DNA of 64,000 nt, from positions 153,976-217,975 of the forward strand of contig NZ_JAEULM010000002.1 of the NCBI RefSeq assembly GCF_016793825.1, read 5' to 3'. Shown piece after piece: positions 7,890 to 15,877 of this stretch (the stretch's first letter is position 1; each line of letters opens with the position of its first letter). The translations under genes and the position numbers were made by a program. Source of the DNA: Sphingopyxis sp. GTDB taxonomy: Bacteria > Pseudomonadota > Alphaproteobacteria > Sphingomonadales > Sphingomonadaceae. The notes below the pieces were generated by a model that made no database searches, had not been told where the DNA came from, and worked only from the letters and a program-made list of their open reading frames with translations.

Positions 7890-9043
7890 CGCCAGTCGAA
7901 CCGGGCAAGCGCGGACACGGCGCGTCCGACGGGCACCGGCGGTTTGCCGGCAAGGATGCGCAACTTGTCTCGCGCGCTGGGCGCGCCGGCATAAAAGCGC
8001 GCGATCAGCCCCGGCGACAGGCGGTAGAAACGCTGGAAGATGCGATAGCGTTCGCCGGGTTCGGCGGCGCGAAACAGCATCGCGCCGAGCATGCGATAGA
8101 AACGCTGGCGTCGCCATGACGTGGCGGCCTGTGCCCGGAGCAGCGCGGACAGATCGGCCCGATCGACAAGCGCCGGCAGCGTCGCCGCGGTCCGCACCGC
8201 ATCGGGCAGCGAATAGCCCGTCGTCGCGTGAAAGCGCCCCGCGCGAACCCCGATCCGCGCGACGCCATCAAGCACCGGCCAGATCGCCGCGAAATCGCCC
8301 GCCATCACAACGGGCAGCGCCCCCGTCTCCTCGCGCTCGACCCCCGCGACGCCCCAGCCGCGCGACGCGGCATAGGCGGCGATCCGGCCGCGTACCGCCG
8401 CAACGTCGAGCGCCGCCTCGTTGCTGTAATAGGTATCCTCGACGAACACCGTCTCGGCGTCGAACGGCAGGCAATAGACGAAGCGATAGCCGCCGAGTTG
8501 TTCGACGGTGGCGTCCATCACGACCGGCTGCGCGAGGCCATGTCCGCCCTCGACGCGCAGCGCCTGTCCGACGAATGTCTGCCACCCGCACTTGATCCCC
8601 GCGAGATCGCCGATCCCGCGCGCGTCGAGGACGTGCCGTGCCTCGATCCGGCTGCCGTCATCGAAAGTGACCGATTGCGGCGCAAGCAGGATCGCCGCCC
8701 GCACAATTCGCCGGTCGGTGGGCAGGACAGCGCTCACCGCCTCGGCAAGCGCCTCGCCGGTAATGCTGTTGTACGCCATCGGCAGCCGACGGTCGAAAGC
8801 GGGAAACGCGACGTCATAGCCGTCCCAGCGATGCCGGATCAGCGGTTCGACAAGCCAGCGATCGCTCGCCGCGATGTCGGCGTCGAAAAAGGACCAGATG
8901 TGATTGCCGCCGATCGGGCCCGGCTCGATCAGCCGCACGTCAAGATCGGGCCGCCGCCGCGCGAGCGCCAGCGCCGCGAGCCCGCCGGCAAGCCCGCCAC
9001 CGACGATGGCTATGTCGCAACTATCCTTGTCCGGCGCCGCCAT
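7886..9043 (-). CDS. crtY: Lycopene beta-cyclase CrtY
   Basis: A 385-residue lycopene cyclase. An N-terminal dinucleotide-binding motif (DIAIVGGGLAGGLAALALA, about 10-28), the cyclase motif FVEDTYYSN at about 197, and the conserved RFYRMLGAMLFRAAEPGERY block followed by RFYAG and GKPPVPV match bacterial CrtY. It closes both ends of lycopene to give beta-carotene. It is first in the minus-strand crt run and divergent from a hydroxylase gene across a gap of under 50 bp that contains a perfect inverted repeat. Confidence 0.94.
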   Translation of the reverse strand: MAAPDKDSCDIAIVGGGLAGGLAALALARRRPDLDVRLIEPGPIGGNHIWSFFDADIAASDRWLVEPLIRHRWDGYDVAFPAFDRRLPMAYNSITGEALAEAVSAVLPTDRRIVRAAILLAPQSVTFDDGSRIEARHVLDARGIGDLAGIKCGWQTFVGQALRVEGGHGLAQPVVMDATVEQLGGYRFVYCLPFDAETVFVEDTYYSNEAALDVAAVRGRIAAYAASRGWGVAGVEREETGALPVVMAGDFAAIWPVLDGVARIGVRAGRFHATTGYSLPDAVRTAATLPALVDRADLSALLRAQAATSWRRQRFYRMLGAMLFRAAEPGERYRIFQRFYRLSPGLIARFYAGAPSARDKLRILAGKPPVPVGRAVSALARFDWR

Positions 9044-9053
9044 GTTCCCCGTC

Positions 9054-9071
9054 CTAGGGTAGGAACCCTAG
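9054..9071. promoter_or_regulatory. Inverted repeat between crtY and the divergent hydroxylase gene
   Basis: CTAGGGT (9054-9060) and ACCCTAG (9065-9071) are perfect 7-bp arms separated by AGGA. The element lies in the short gap between divergent start codons, where both promoters would have to fit. It could be an operator for a dimeric regulator or an RNA stem in one of the leaders. The regulator is not identifiable here. Confidence 0.55.
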
Positions 9072-9092
9072 CGAGCGGTGCGGCGCGCCGCT

Positions 9093-9854
9093 ATGGCTTC
9101 CTTCATGGCCGCGATCATTTTCTCTGCGCTGGCGATGACGCTGATCGTCGGTGTCCGCTACCTGCTGAGCAGCGGGGTCTTCGCATTTGTGACGAAGCTC
9201 CGGCATCCGGGCCTCTATCGGGGCCTCGAAGCCCGGATATGGCGCGAGATCGGCTGGAGCCTCGCGAGCGCCGCGATCTATGGCATCCCGGCTGGCATCG
9301 TCGCGTGGGGATGGCAGGCGCGTGGCTGGACGCGCCTTTATACCGACGTCGACGCCTTTCCGCTCTGGTACCTGCCGGTCAGCCTGCTTGCCTATCTGAT
9401 CCTCCACGACACCTGGTTCTATTGGACCCACCGCTGGATGCACCGGCCACGCTGGTTCCGGATCGTTCATGCCGTCCACCACCAAAGCCGACCGCCAACC
9501 GCCTGGGCTGCGATGAGCTTTCATCCGATCGAGGCGATCACCGGCGCCGTCGTAATCCCCGCGCTGCTGTTCGTCGTGCCGATCCACGTCGCCGTACTGG
9601 GGCTCGTCCTCGCGATCATGACCCTGATGGGAGTGGCGAATCATATGGGATGGGAAATGTTCCCGCGCGCGCTCGTTCATGGACCCGCAGGCGATTGGCT
9701 GATAACCGCAACCCATCACGACCAGCATCACACGGCCTATCGGGGGAATTATGGCCTGTATTTCCGTTTCTGGGACAAGGCGTGGGGCACGGATATCGGG
9801 CTTGGCCGCTTTGCCCCTGCTGCTGGCGGCGGCGAGCGCGCCGCCGACCGTTGA
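9093..9854 (+). CDS. Sterol desaturase / fatty acid hydroxylase superfamily protein, likely carotenoid ring hydroxylase
   Basis: About 253 residues with four or five membrane segments and the superfamily histidine clusters: HDTWFYWTHRWMH, HAVHHQS, FHP, and THHDQHH near the C-terminus. These coordinate a di-iron centre for O2-dependent hydroxylation. It is longer than typical CrtZ (about 165-175 aa). Position opposite crtY suggests it hydroxylates the ionone ring (CrtZ-like or CrtG-like), which is inference. ATG 9093 is used; an in-frame GTG at 9078 is possible and neither has a strong ribosome site. The 3' end overlaps the next gene by 104 bp in another frame. Confidence 0.85.
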   Translation: MASFMAAIIFSALAMTLIVGVRYLLSSGVFAFVTKLRHPGLYRGLEARIWREIGWSLASAAIYGIPAGIVAWGWQARGWTRLYTDVDAFPLWYLPVSLLAYLILHDTWFYWTHRWMHRPRWFRIVHAVHHQSRPPTAWAAMSFHPIEAITGAVVIPALLFVVPIHVAVLGLVLAIMTLMGVANHMGWEMFPRALVHGPAGDWLITATHHDQHHTAYRGNYGLYFRFWDKAWGTDIGLGRFAPAAGGGERAADR

Positions 9855-10209
9855 GGTCAGCATCACCGGCCTGCGCAATGCCAAGGGACAGATTCTCGTC
9901 TGCCTGACGACGAACCCCAAGGCTTTTCCCGATTGCAGCAAGGACGAGGCGTCGGTCCATATCGCGGTGAAGGCCGCCGATGCCGCCGATTTCACGATCC
10001 GCGCCCCGGGCCCCGGCACCTATGCGATTGCCGTGGTCCACGACGAGAACGCCAACAACAAGATGGACATGGCCCTCTTCCTGCCCCGGGAAGGCTTCGG
10101 CTTTTCGCGCAACCCGGCGCTGGGCATGGGGCCACCCAAGTTCAAGTCGGCGAGTTTCGTCGTCGCGGGTGACACGCGCCAGTCGATCAGGATGAAATAT
10201 ATGCTCTGA
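9751..10209 (+). CDS. DUF2141 domain protein, probably exported
   Basis: A 152-residue protein whose residues about 30-150 match the DUF2141 pattern (VEVSITGLRNAKGQILVCL, YAIAVVHDENANNKMDM, GFGFSRNP). A hydrophobic stretch LAALPLLLAAASA supports secretion to the periplasm. No biochemical function is established for the family. The chosen ATG has GGGGGAATT upstream and makes the gene start 104 bp inside the upstream hydroxylase, an unusually long overlap; later starts in frame would remove the signal region. It abuts the convergent gene at 10210 with no intergenic base. Confidence 0.85.
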   Translation: MACISVSGTRRGARISGLAALPLLLAAASAPPTVEVSITGLRNAKGQILVCLTTNPKAFPDCSKDEASVHIAVKAADAADFTIRAPGPGTYAIAVVHDENANNKMDMALFLPREGFGFSRNPALGMGPPKFKSASFVVAGDTRQSIRMKYML

Positions 10210-10971
10210 TCATTCGGCAGCGAGGGCGAAGCACCGTGCGATTTGCGGCTCGGCCTTCTCCTCGGGCAGCGCGTCGAACTCCTCCGGCGAAAAGGCGCCT
10301 TCGGCCGCACGCAATGCGGCTTCGACCGCATCGTCCCCGACGCTTTCGGCCAGTCGCGCCATCAGACGCGCCTTCATCGCAGCGAGCTCCTTCGCTTCAT
10401 CCTTGAAGACCGGAATACCGATCGCAACATGGCTGAGAATGACGTGACACCGCGCGGCATCGGGCATTGCGATGCCGCTCACGCGGACAACCGGCGTCAG
10501 GCCGCTGACAACGCCGTCGCCACCCCCCGATACGTCTATGCTGTCATAGAGCGGCGCGCAGCCCTTCATGGCGACATCAAGCGTCTTTTGCGCGGTCTTC
10601 CGGTTTTGGCCGCCACCCAATGTCGCAAAGGTATAGGCTTCGAAATCCTGCTTATAGACGGCCTTTACCTCCGCCGCGCCCATGCCCGTTTCCTGCATGA
10701 TGGCTTCGGCAAGGCGCCCGGCCAGTACCTCGGCCTTTGCATCGCTCAGGCCATAGTCGTTTTTGGACACGCCGCGGCCGACATCGTACATCACGGCACT
10801 GGCCAGCATCGCGCATCGCACCTCGCGTCGCCGTGGTTCGGAAAGCGCCGCCAGTTGCGCGGCCGCCATCGCCGGATCGGCAAGCTGTTCGACCGTTTCC
10901 TCCGTCGTCGGTTCATCGGCCGACACTGCCGCTTGCGATACCCCCATCAACGCGAAAAGCACCCACCACAT
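10210..10971 (-). CDS. Hypothetical exported protein
   Basis: A 253-residue protein with an N-terminal signal peptide (VLFALMGVSQAAVSADE) and otherwise mostly helical, alanine- and glutamate-rich sequence. Four cysteines (REVRCAML, KGCAPL, AARCHVI, IARCFAL) could form disulfides in the periplasm. I recognise no family. It stands alone between DUF2141 (convergent) and lnt (divergent). Confidence 0.75.
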   Translation of the reverse strand: MWWVLFALMGVSQAAVSADEPTTEETVEQLADPAMAAAQLAALSEPRRREVRCAMLASAVMYDVGRGVSKNDYGLSDAKAEVLAGRLAEAIMQETGMGAAEVKAVYKQDFEAYTFATLGGGQNRKTAQKTLDVAMKGCAPLYDSIDVSGGGDGVVSGLTPVVRVSGIAMPDAARCHVILSHVAIGIPVFKDEAKELAAMKARLMARLAESVGDDAVEAALRAAEGAFSPEEFDALPEEKAEPQIARCFALAAE

Positions 10972-11071
10972 GTTTCACCCCCGATAGCGCGCCCAGTCGC
11001 ATGCTGTGGAAATGCAGGAGCCTTGGCAAGCGGCATTGTGGGGCGACGGACGCGCGGCTAAAGCAGCGCGC

Positions 11072-12772
11072 GTGACCGCGCTTTCTTCCCGCATCATCGC
11101 TTTTGCCAACCGCTGGCCAAAGCTCGTGGCCCTGGCTCTCGGCGCCGTGTCGGCGACGGGGTTCGCGCCGCTGAACCTCTGGCCGCTGACCCTGCTTGCC
11201 TTCGCGGGCTGGATGGCGCTTGTCGCACGAAGCGGCAAGGGCTGGGGCGCGTTCGGAATCGGCTGGGCATTCGGAGTCGGCCATTTCACGATCGGCCTCA
11301 ATTGGATCGCGACGGCCTTCACCTATCAGGCGGCGATGCCGGCGTGGCTCGGCTGGATCGCGGTGCTGCTGCTGTCGCTCTATCTCGCGGTTTATCCGGC
11401 GCTTGCGGCGTGGGGGGCGTGGGTAGTGCGGCACTGGGGCGTGCCGGCGACGCGGCTGACGTCGCCCTCCTATATTCTAGCCTTTGCCGGCCTTTGGATC
11501 TTGACCGAATGGCTGCGAAGCTGGGTCTTCACAGGTTTCGCATGGAACCCGTTAGGCGTGATCGCGATCGGATTGGCCCAGCCCGCCGAGCTGATCGGAT
11601 CCTATGGGCTGTCCGGCCTCATGATCATCGCCTCCGCGATCTACGTGCTGCCCCATTTCGAGCGCGGCCGAGCGCACACGCCGCCCGACCTGTCGGAACG
11701 CCAACAACTGCAGATGCAACTCGGGTTCGGCACGTTGATCGCCGTCACGGTGGCGCTCATGTATTTCCAGCCGCTTCCTGCCGCCGAAAAAAAGCCAGCG
11801 CAAGGTACGATCCCCGTCACCGTCGTCCAGCCCAATGTCGGACAGCAGGACAAGTGGGAAGGCGGCAAGGCCGATGCCAATTTTGCAAAGCTCGCGCGGC
11901 TGACCAAACCGAAGGACGGACGGCCACGCCTGATCCTGTGGCCCGAGGCCGCCGTGCCGGACTATCTCGAAACCGGGTATCCATCTGTCTATTACGACCG
12001 TTCGCCTGCTGAAGCCCGCGCGCGGCTGGTCGATCTGATGAACCCGTCAGACGTGATGCTGCTCGGCGCTCTAAAGCTCGAATTCGACAAACAAGGGGAA
12101 GCGGTCGGTGCACGTAACGCTGTGATGACGGTGCACGCGGACGGCTCGCTAGGGCCGCGCTACGACAAGGCGCATCTCGTTCCCTACGGCGAGTATCTAC
12201 CGATGCGGCCTGTGCTGTCCGCGATCGGGCTGTCGCGCCTTGCTCCAGGCGACATCGATTTCTGGCCAGGGCCGGGACCACGGACGCTTGCGGTTCCCGA
12301 GGTTCCCGAACCGCCCCTCGCACCCGACGCGAACGAGATCGAGAAAATTGTGCGCAGGGAAATGCCGTTCGGGCGCCGCGCGCTGAATGTCGGGCTGCAA
12401 ATCTGTTACGAGATCATCTTTTCGGGGCAGGTCGTCGATCGCGCGCATCGGCCCGATTTCATCTTCAATCCGTCGAACGATGCCTGGTTCGGCGGCTGGG
12501 GGCCCCCGCAGCATCTGGCACAGGCGCGGCTCCGCGCGATCGAAGAAGGATTGCCCGTGGTCCGCGCGACGCCGACCGGGATCAGCGCGGTGATCGACGC
12601 CGACGGGCGCATCCTCGAATCGCTGCCGATGCACGAGGCGGGGCGTATCGACACGGACCTGCCGCCCGCGCACGCCCCGACGCTGTTCGCGCGATATGGC
12701 AACAAGCTGCCGGTCGGATTTGCGCTGCTGCTGCTCGCGCTCGCCATTGCCTTTCGGCGGCGCGGGCGCTAA
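11072..12772 (+). CDS. lnt: Apolipoprotein N-acyltransferase Lnt
   Basis: A polytopic N-terminal half (about six helices; FAPLNLWPLTLLAFAGW, WLGWIAVLLLSLYLAVYP) is followed by a nitrilase-type domain with the catalytic triad in context: Glu in LILWPEAAVPDYLE, Lys in YDKAHLVPYGEYLP, Cys in GLQICYEIIFSG. It adds the third acyl chain to outer-membrane lipoproteins at the inner-membrane periplasmic face. The start is uncertain: GTG 11072 fits the family N-terminus, while a GTG at 11006 would add 22 residues of poor quality. It is followed by metK after 52 bp. Confidence 0.92.
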   Translation: MTALSSRIIAFANRWPKLVALALGAVSATGFAPLNLWPLTLLAFAGWMALVARSGKGWGAFGIGWAFGVGHFTIGLNWIATAFTYQAAMPAWLGWIAVLLLSLYLAVYPALAAWGAWVVRHWGVPATRLTSPSYILAFAGLWILTEWLRSWVFTGFAWNPLGVIAIGLAQPAELIGSYGLSGLMIIASAIYVLPHFERGRAHTPPDLSERQQLQMQLGFGTLIAVTVALMYFQPLPAAEKKPAQGTIPVTVVQPNVGQQDKWEGGKADANFAKLARLTKPKDGRPRLILWPEAAVPDYLETGYPSVYYDRSPAEARARLVDLMNPSDVMLLGALKLEFDKQGEAVGARNAVMTVHADGSLGPRYDKAHLVPYGEYLPMRPVLSAIGLSRLAPGDIDFWPGPGPRTLAVPEVPEPPLAPDANEIEKIVRREMPFGRRALNVGLQICYEIIFSGQVVDRAHRPDFIFNPSNDAWFGGWGPPQHLAQARLRAIEEGLPVVRATPTGISAVIDADGRILESLPMHEAGRIDTDLPPAHAPTLFARYGNKLPVGFALLLLALAIAFRRRGR

Positions 12773-12781
12773 CAGCACCGC

Positions 12782-12803
12782 GACATAAAGCTTCCTTTAT
12801 ATC
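12782..12803. promoter_or_regulatory. Dyad operator candidate upstream of metK
   Basis: ATAAAG (12785-12790) and CTTTAT (12795-12800) are perfect arms around CTTC, extended by GA and TC on the outside with one mismatched position. It lies 25 bp before the metK start. Dyads of this A/T-rich type precede methionine-cycle genes controlled by ArsR-type SAM/SAH-responsive regulators in several proteobacteria; assignment here is inferred. The gap is too short for a large riboswitch. Confidence 0.5.
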
Positions 12804-12824
12804 CGATTCCCAAAGAAGGCACCG

Positions 12825-14051
12825 ATGCGCAACAGCTTCCTTTTCACGTCCGAGAGCGTTTCCGAAGGTCATCCCGACAAGGTCGCCGACCAGATTTCCG
12901 ATTCGATCGTCGACCTGTTCCTGTCGAAGGACCCCGAAGCGCGCGTGGCCTGCGAAACGCTGACCACGACCCAGCTTGTCGTGCTGGCCGGTGAAATCCG
13001 GTGCAAGGGCGTGTTCGAAAACGGCGAATGGGCACCGGGCGCCCTCGAGGAAATCGAGGCCGTCGTCCGCAACACCGTTCGCGAAATCGGCTATGAGCAG
13101 GACGGTTTCCACTGGGAAACCTTCCGCTTCGAAAACAACCTCCACGGCCAGTCGGCGCATATCGCGCAGGGCGTCGACGAGAGCGGCGACAAGGACGAAG
13201 GCGCCGGCGACCAGGGCATCATGTTCGGCTATGCGTCGGATGAGACGCCCGACCTGATGCCCGCGACGCTCGACTACAGCCACAAGATTCTGGAGCGCAT
13301 GGCCGCCGACCGCAAGGCGGGCACCGCGCCGTTCCTCGAACCCGACACCAAGAGCCAGGTCACGTTGCGTTATGCCAATGAGCGCCCGGTCGAAGCGACC
13401 GCGATCGTCGTGTCGACCCAGCACGCACCGGGGTATTTCTTTCACAACGGCGAAGGCGACGAAGCGAAATATACGGAACTGCGCAAATACGTCCTCGGCG
13501 TGATCGCCGACGTGCTGCCTGCCGAACTGCTGACCGCTAACACCGTCTATCACATCAATCCGACCGGCCGTTTCGAGATCGGCGGCCCCGACGGCGACGC
13601 CGGGCTGACCGGCCGCAAGATCATCGTCGACACCTATGGCGGCGCCAGCCCGCACGGCGGCGGCGCCTTCAGCGGCAAGGACCCGACCAAGGTCGACCGC
13701 TCGGCCGCCTATGTGACGCGCTACCTCGCCAAGAATATCGTCGCGGCAGGCCTCGCGCGCCGCTGCACGATCCAGCTCTCCTATGCGATCGGCGTTGCCG
13801 AACCGCTGTCGATCTATGTCGACCTGCACGGCACCGGCGCCGAAGGCGTGAGCGAAGCCGCGCTCGAACAGGCGTTGCCGCAGCTTGTCCGACTGACGCC
13901 CAAGGGCATCCGCACCCATCTCGGCCTCAACAAGCCGATCTACAAACAGACCGCCGCCTACGGCCATTTCGGTCGCACCGCCCACGGCGACGCCTTCCCG
14001 TGGGAGCGCACCGACCTTGCCGACAAGCTGAAGGCCCTTGTGAAGGCCTGA
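12825..14051 (+). CDS. metK: S-adenosylmethionine synthetase MetK
   Basis: A 408-residue enzyme with the family landmarks: [20 protein letters not shown] at residues 5-24 (methionine/ATP site), [12 protein letters not shown] at about 126, [19 protein letters not shown] at about 280 (P-loop-like). It makes SAM from methionine and ATP. The start has AGAAGG about 7 nt upstream. Residues about 170-185 ([20 protein letters not shown]) are in the normal position for the flexible loop. Regulation through the dyad just upstream is plausible. Confidence 0.97.
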   Translation: MRNSFLFTSESVSEGHPDKVADQISDSIVDLFLSKDPEARVACETLTTTQLVVLAGEIRCKGVFENGEWAPGALEEIEAVVRNTVREIGYEQDGFHWETFRFENNLHGQSAHIAQGVDESGDKDEGAGDQGIMFGYASDETPDLMPATLDYSHKILERMAADRKAGTAPFLEPDTKSQVTLRYANERPVEATAIVVSTQHAPGYFFHNGEGDEAKYTELRKYVLGVIADVLPAELLTANTVYHINPTGRFEIGGPDGDAGLTGRKIIVDTYGGASPHGGGAFSGKDPTKVDRSAAYVTRYLAKNIVAAGLARRCTIQLSYAIGVAEPLSIYVDLHGTGAEGVSEAALEQALPQLVRLTPKGIRTHLGLNKPIYKQTAAYGHFGRTAHGDAFPWERTDLADKLKALVKA

Positions 14052-14112
14052 ATCGACAGCAGCGTCCATGCTGCTATCCTCCCCCACTCGGACCGGGTGA
14101 GGGAGGTATCGC

Positions 14113-15048
14113 ATGAGGGGTTGGATCGGGATTGTCGTGCTGGCCGGTGCAGGGCTGGCGGGCGGACTGGCGTTTGCCCAGAAGGCCGCGCCGATGACCC
14201 GCGCAGAGGCGATCAAGCTTTACGCCGCCGGTGGCTTCCCGATCAGCGCGGACGGCAAGAGTCCGACCAATCGTTGCGGCAAGCCTGCGAATCCGCGCAT
14301 CACCTTCGTCGACCTCAACGGCGACAAGGTGAAGGACGCGCTCTTTACCGACAGCGACAGCGACACCGGCACCTGTTATGGGTCGGACAAACGCTTCTTC
14401 GCCATGGCGGTGAAGGAGAGGGACGGAAGCTGGCGCGGACTTGGGGGCTGGACGGGCACCGCGCAGGCGACAGGCAGCGACCGCAACGGCTGGCTCACCA
14501 TCACCTGGACAAGCAACGGCGCGAGCCGCCCGCTCGCCTATAACGGGGTCAGCTATACGACGGAAATCGCTCCCTCCCCCGCTGCCCCGCCGCCCGCCGC
14601 CAAGCCGCCCGCATCCGCTCCGCCGACGGCGAGCGCAGCCCGCGACGCCGCGATTTTCCGGGCCGCCGGTTTCCAGCAGACCCGACGCGGCTGGGAAAGC
14701 GGCTGCGACGATCCGTCAAGTGGCTCGGTCTACGAACCCGGCGCGATCGATCAGGTGAAAGACCTGAATGGCGACGGCCGTCCCGAGGCCGTCGTCACCG
14801 AGGGCGGCAGCCTGTGCTATGGCAATACGGGTACGGCCTTCAGCCTGGTCAGCCAGCAAGCAGACGGCAGTTGGAAGCTGGTTTACGAAAGCATCGGCAT
14901 TCCGGAATTCCTCGCCACGAAGGGCGTCGGCGGCTGGCCCGACATCTCGGTCGGCGGGCCGGGTTTCTGTTTCCCGGTGCTGCGCTGGAACGGCCGTGCC
15001 TATGTCCGCCACCGCATGGAGTATGAAGGCAAGCCCTGCAAAGGATAG
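14113..15048 (+). CDS. Exported protein with two similar domains joined by a Pro/Ala linker
   Basis: A 311-residue protein with a signal peptide (GIVVLAGAGLAGGLAFAQ). Residues about 35-150 and 180-311 look like diverged copies: each begins FRAAGF or YAAGGF, contains a calcium-site-like DLNGD (VDLNGDKVKDA; KDLNGDGRPEA), then CYG and a ...DGSW segment. A proline/alanine-rich linker (about 157-176) separates them. The DLNGD motifs recall FG-GAP/VCBS-type repeats but I assign no family. The ribosome site GAGGGAGG is strong. Confidence 0.75.
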   Translation: MRGWIGIVVLAGAGLAGGLAFAQKAAPMTRAEAIKLYAAGGFPISADGKSPTNRCGKPANPRITFVDLNGDKVKDALFTDSDSDTGTCYGSDKRFFAMAVKERDGSWRGLGGWTGTAQATGSDRNGWLTITWTSNGASRPLAYNGVSYTTEIAPSPAAPPPAAKPPASAPPTASAARDAAIFRAAGFQQTRRGWESGCDDPSSGSVYEPGAIDQVKDLNGDGRPEAVVTEGGSLCYGNTGTAFSLVSQQADGSWKLVYESIGIPEFLATKGVGGWPDISVGGPGFCFPVLRWNGRAYVRHRMEYEGKPCKG

Positions 15049-15090
15049 GCAAGGCTTGCCGGGCCCCCCGCGACTCCCTAAGCGCGCCGC

Positions 15091-15822
15091 ATGACTGCGT
15101 ATAAATCCGGCGATCCGACGACCCTCAACCGGCTCTATGGCCGCGCGCAAGGAAGGCCCCTGCGTGCGGGTCAGCAGGAACTGGTCGACACTCTGCTCCC
15201 CCAGATCGCGGTCCCGGCCGAAGGCGAGGTCACAGCGACGCGCCTGTTCGGCTATGACCGGCCGCTGCATTTCGAGATCGGGTTTGGCGGCGGCGAACAT
15301 ATGGCAGGGCGCGCCGACATGTTGCCCGACCATGGCTTCATCGGCGCCGAACCCTTCGTCAACGGCGTCGCGCAGGCGCTCGTCCACGTCTCGGGCGACC
15401 CCCATCTCGAAGGCCAGGGGCGCGCCCACGCCCCGCTCGGCAATGTCCGTATCCATCATGGCGACGCGCTCGAGGTGTTGCGGCGCGTTCCCGACGCCGC
15501 GCTTTCCTTCGCTTATCTGCTTCACCCCGACCCCTGGCCCAAGGCGCGCCACGCCAAGCGCCGGATGATGAACGACGGTCCGGTCGACCTGATCGCGGCA
15601 AAGCTGAAACCCGGCGGCGAATTCCGGTTCGGGACCGACCATCCGGTCTATCTTGCGCATGCGCTGATGATCATGCGCCGTCACCGCCACCAGTTCGAGT
15701 GGCTGGCAAGGGACGCGCAGGATTTCCTCGTTCGCCCCGGCGGCTGGCCCGAGACGCGCTACGAAGCCAAGGCGCGCGCGCAGGGTCACGAAGTCTGGTA
15801 TTTCCGCTATCGCCGACGCTGA
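15091..15822 (+). CDS. trmB: tRNA (guanine-N7-)-methyltransferase TrmB
   Basis: A 243-residue SAM-dependent methyltransferase that makes m7G46 in tRNA. Family markers are the SAM-binding FEIGFGGGEHMA at about 67-78, GAEPFVNGVA, the substrate motif LLHPDPWPKARHAKRRM at about 145-161, and FRFGTDHPVY. Both the DPWPK motif and the downstream RR residues are intact. No Shine-Dalgarno is visible; a CTAAG lies 8 nt before the ATG, compatible with a leaderless message. Confidence 0.94.
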   Translation: MTAYKSGDPTTLNRLYGRAQGRPLRAGQQELVDTLLPQIAVPAEGEVTATRLFGYDRPLHFEIGFGGGEHMAGRADMLPDHGFIGAEPFVNGVAQALVHVSGDPHLEGQGRAHAPLGNVRIHHGDALEVLRRVPDAALSFAYLLHPDPWPKARHAKRRMMNDGPVDLIAAKLKPGGEFRFGTDHPVYLAHALMIMRRHRHQFEWLARDAQDFLVRPGGWPETRYEAKARAQGHEVWYFRYRRR

Positions 15823-15845
15823 ACGCCCCATCGCTTGCGAGCGAT

Positions 15846-15872
15846 TTGCCTAAACTGTATTGCTTGTATAAT
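15846..15872 (+). promoter_or_regulatory. Candidate sigma70-type promoter for the PBP gene
   Basis: A perfect TATAAT (15867-15872) sits only 5 nt before the ATG at 15878, with TTTGCC about 16 bp upstream. No ribosome site lies between. If used, transcription would begin at or within one base of the start codon, giving a leaderless message. Confidence 0.5.
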
Positions 15873-15877
15873 ACGGG

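Noticed and set aside
12773-12824. A SAM riboswitch before metK
   Set aside because: The gap is 52 bp, its main feature is a simple dyad, and the conserved core of the small SAM/SAH classes is not evident.
14058-14075. AGCAGC-GTCCAT-GCTGCT stem after metK
   Set aside because: Only 6-bp arms and no T-run, so I do not call it a terminator.
12582-14216. A 544-codon minus-strand frame across metK
   Set aside because: Antisense shadow of the conserved metK gene; composition is that of complement codons and no family motif is visible.
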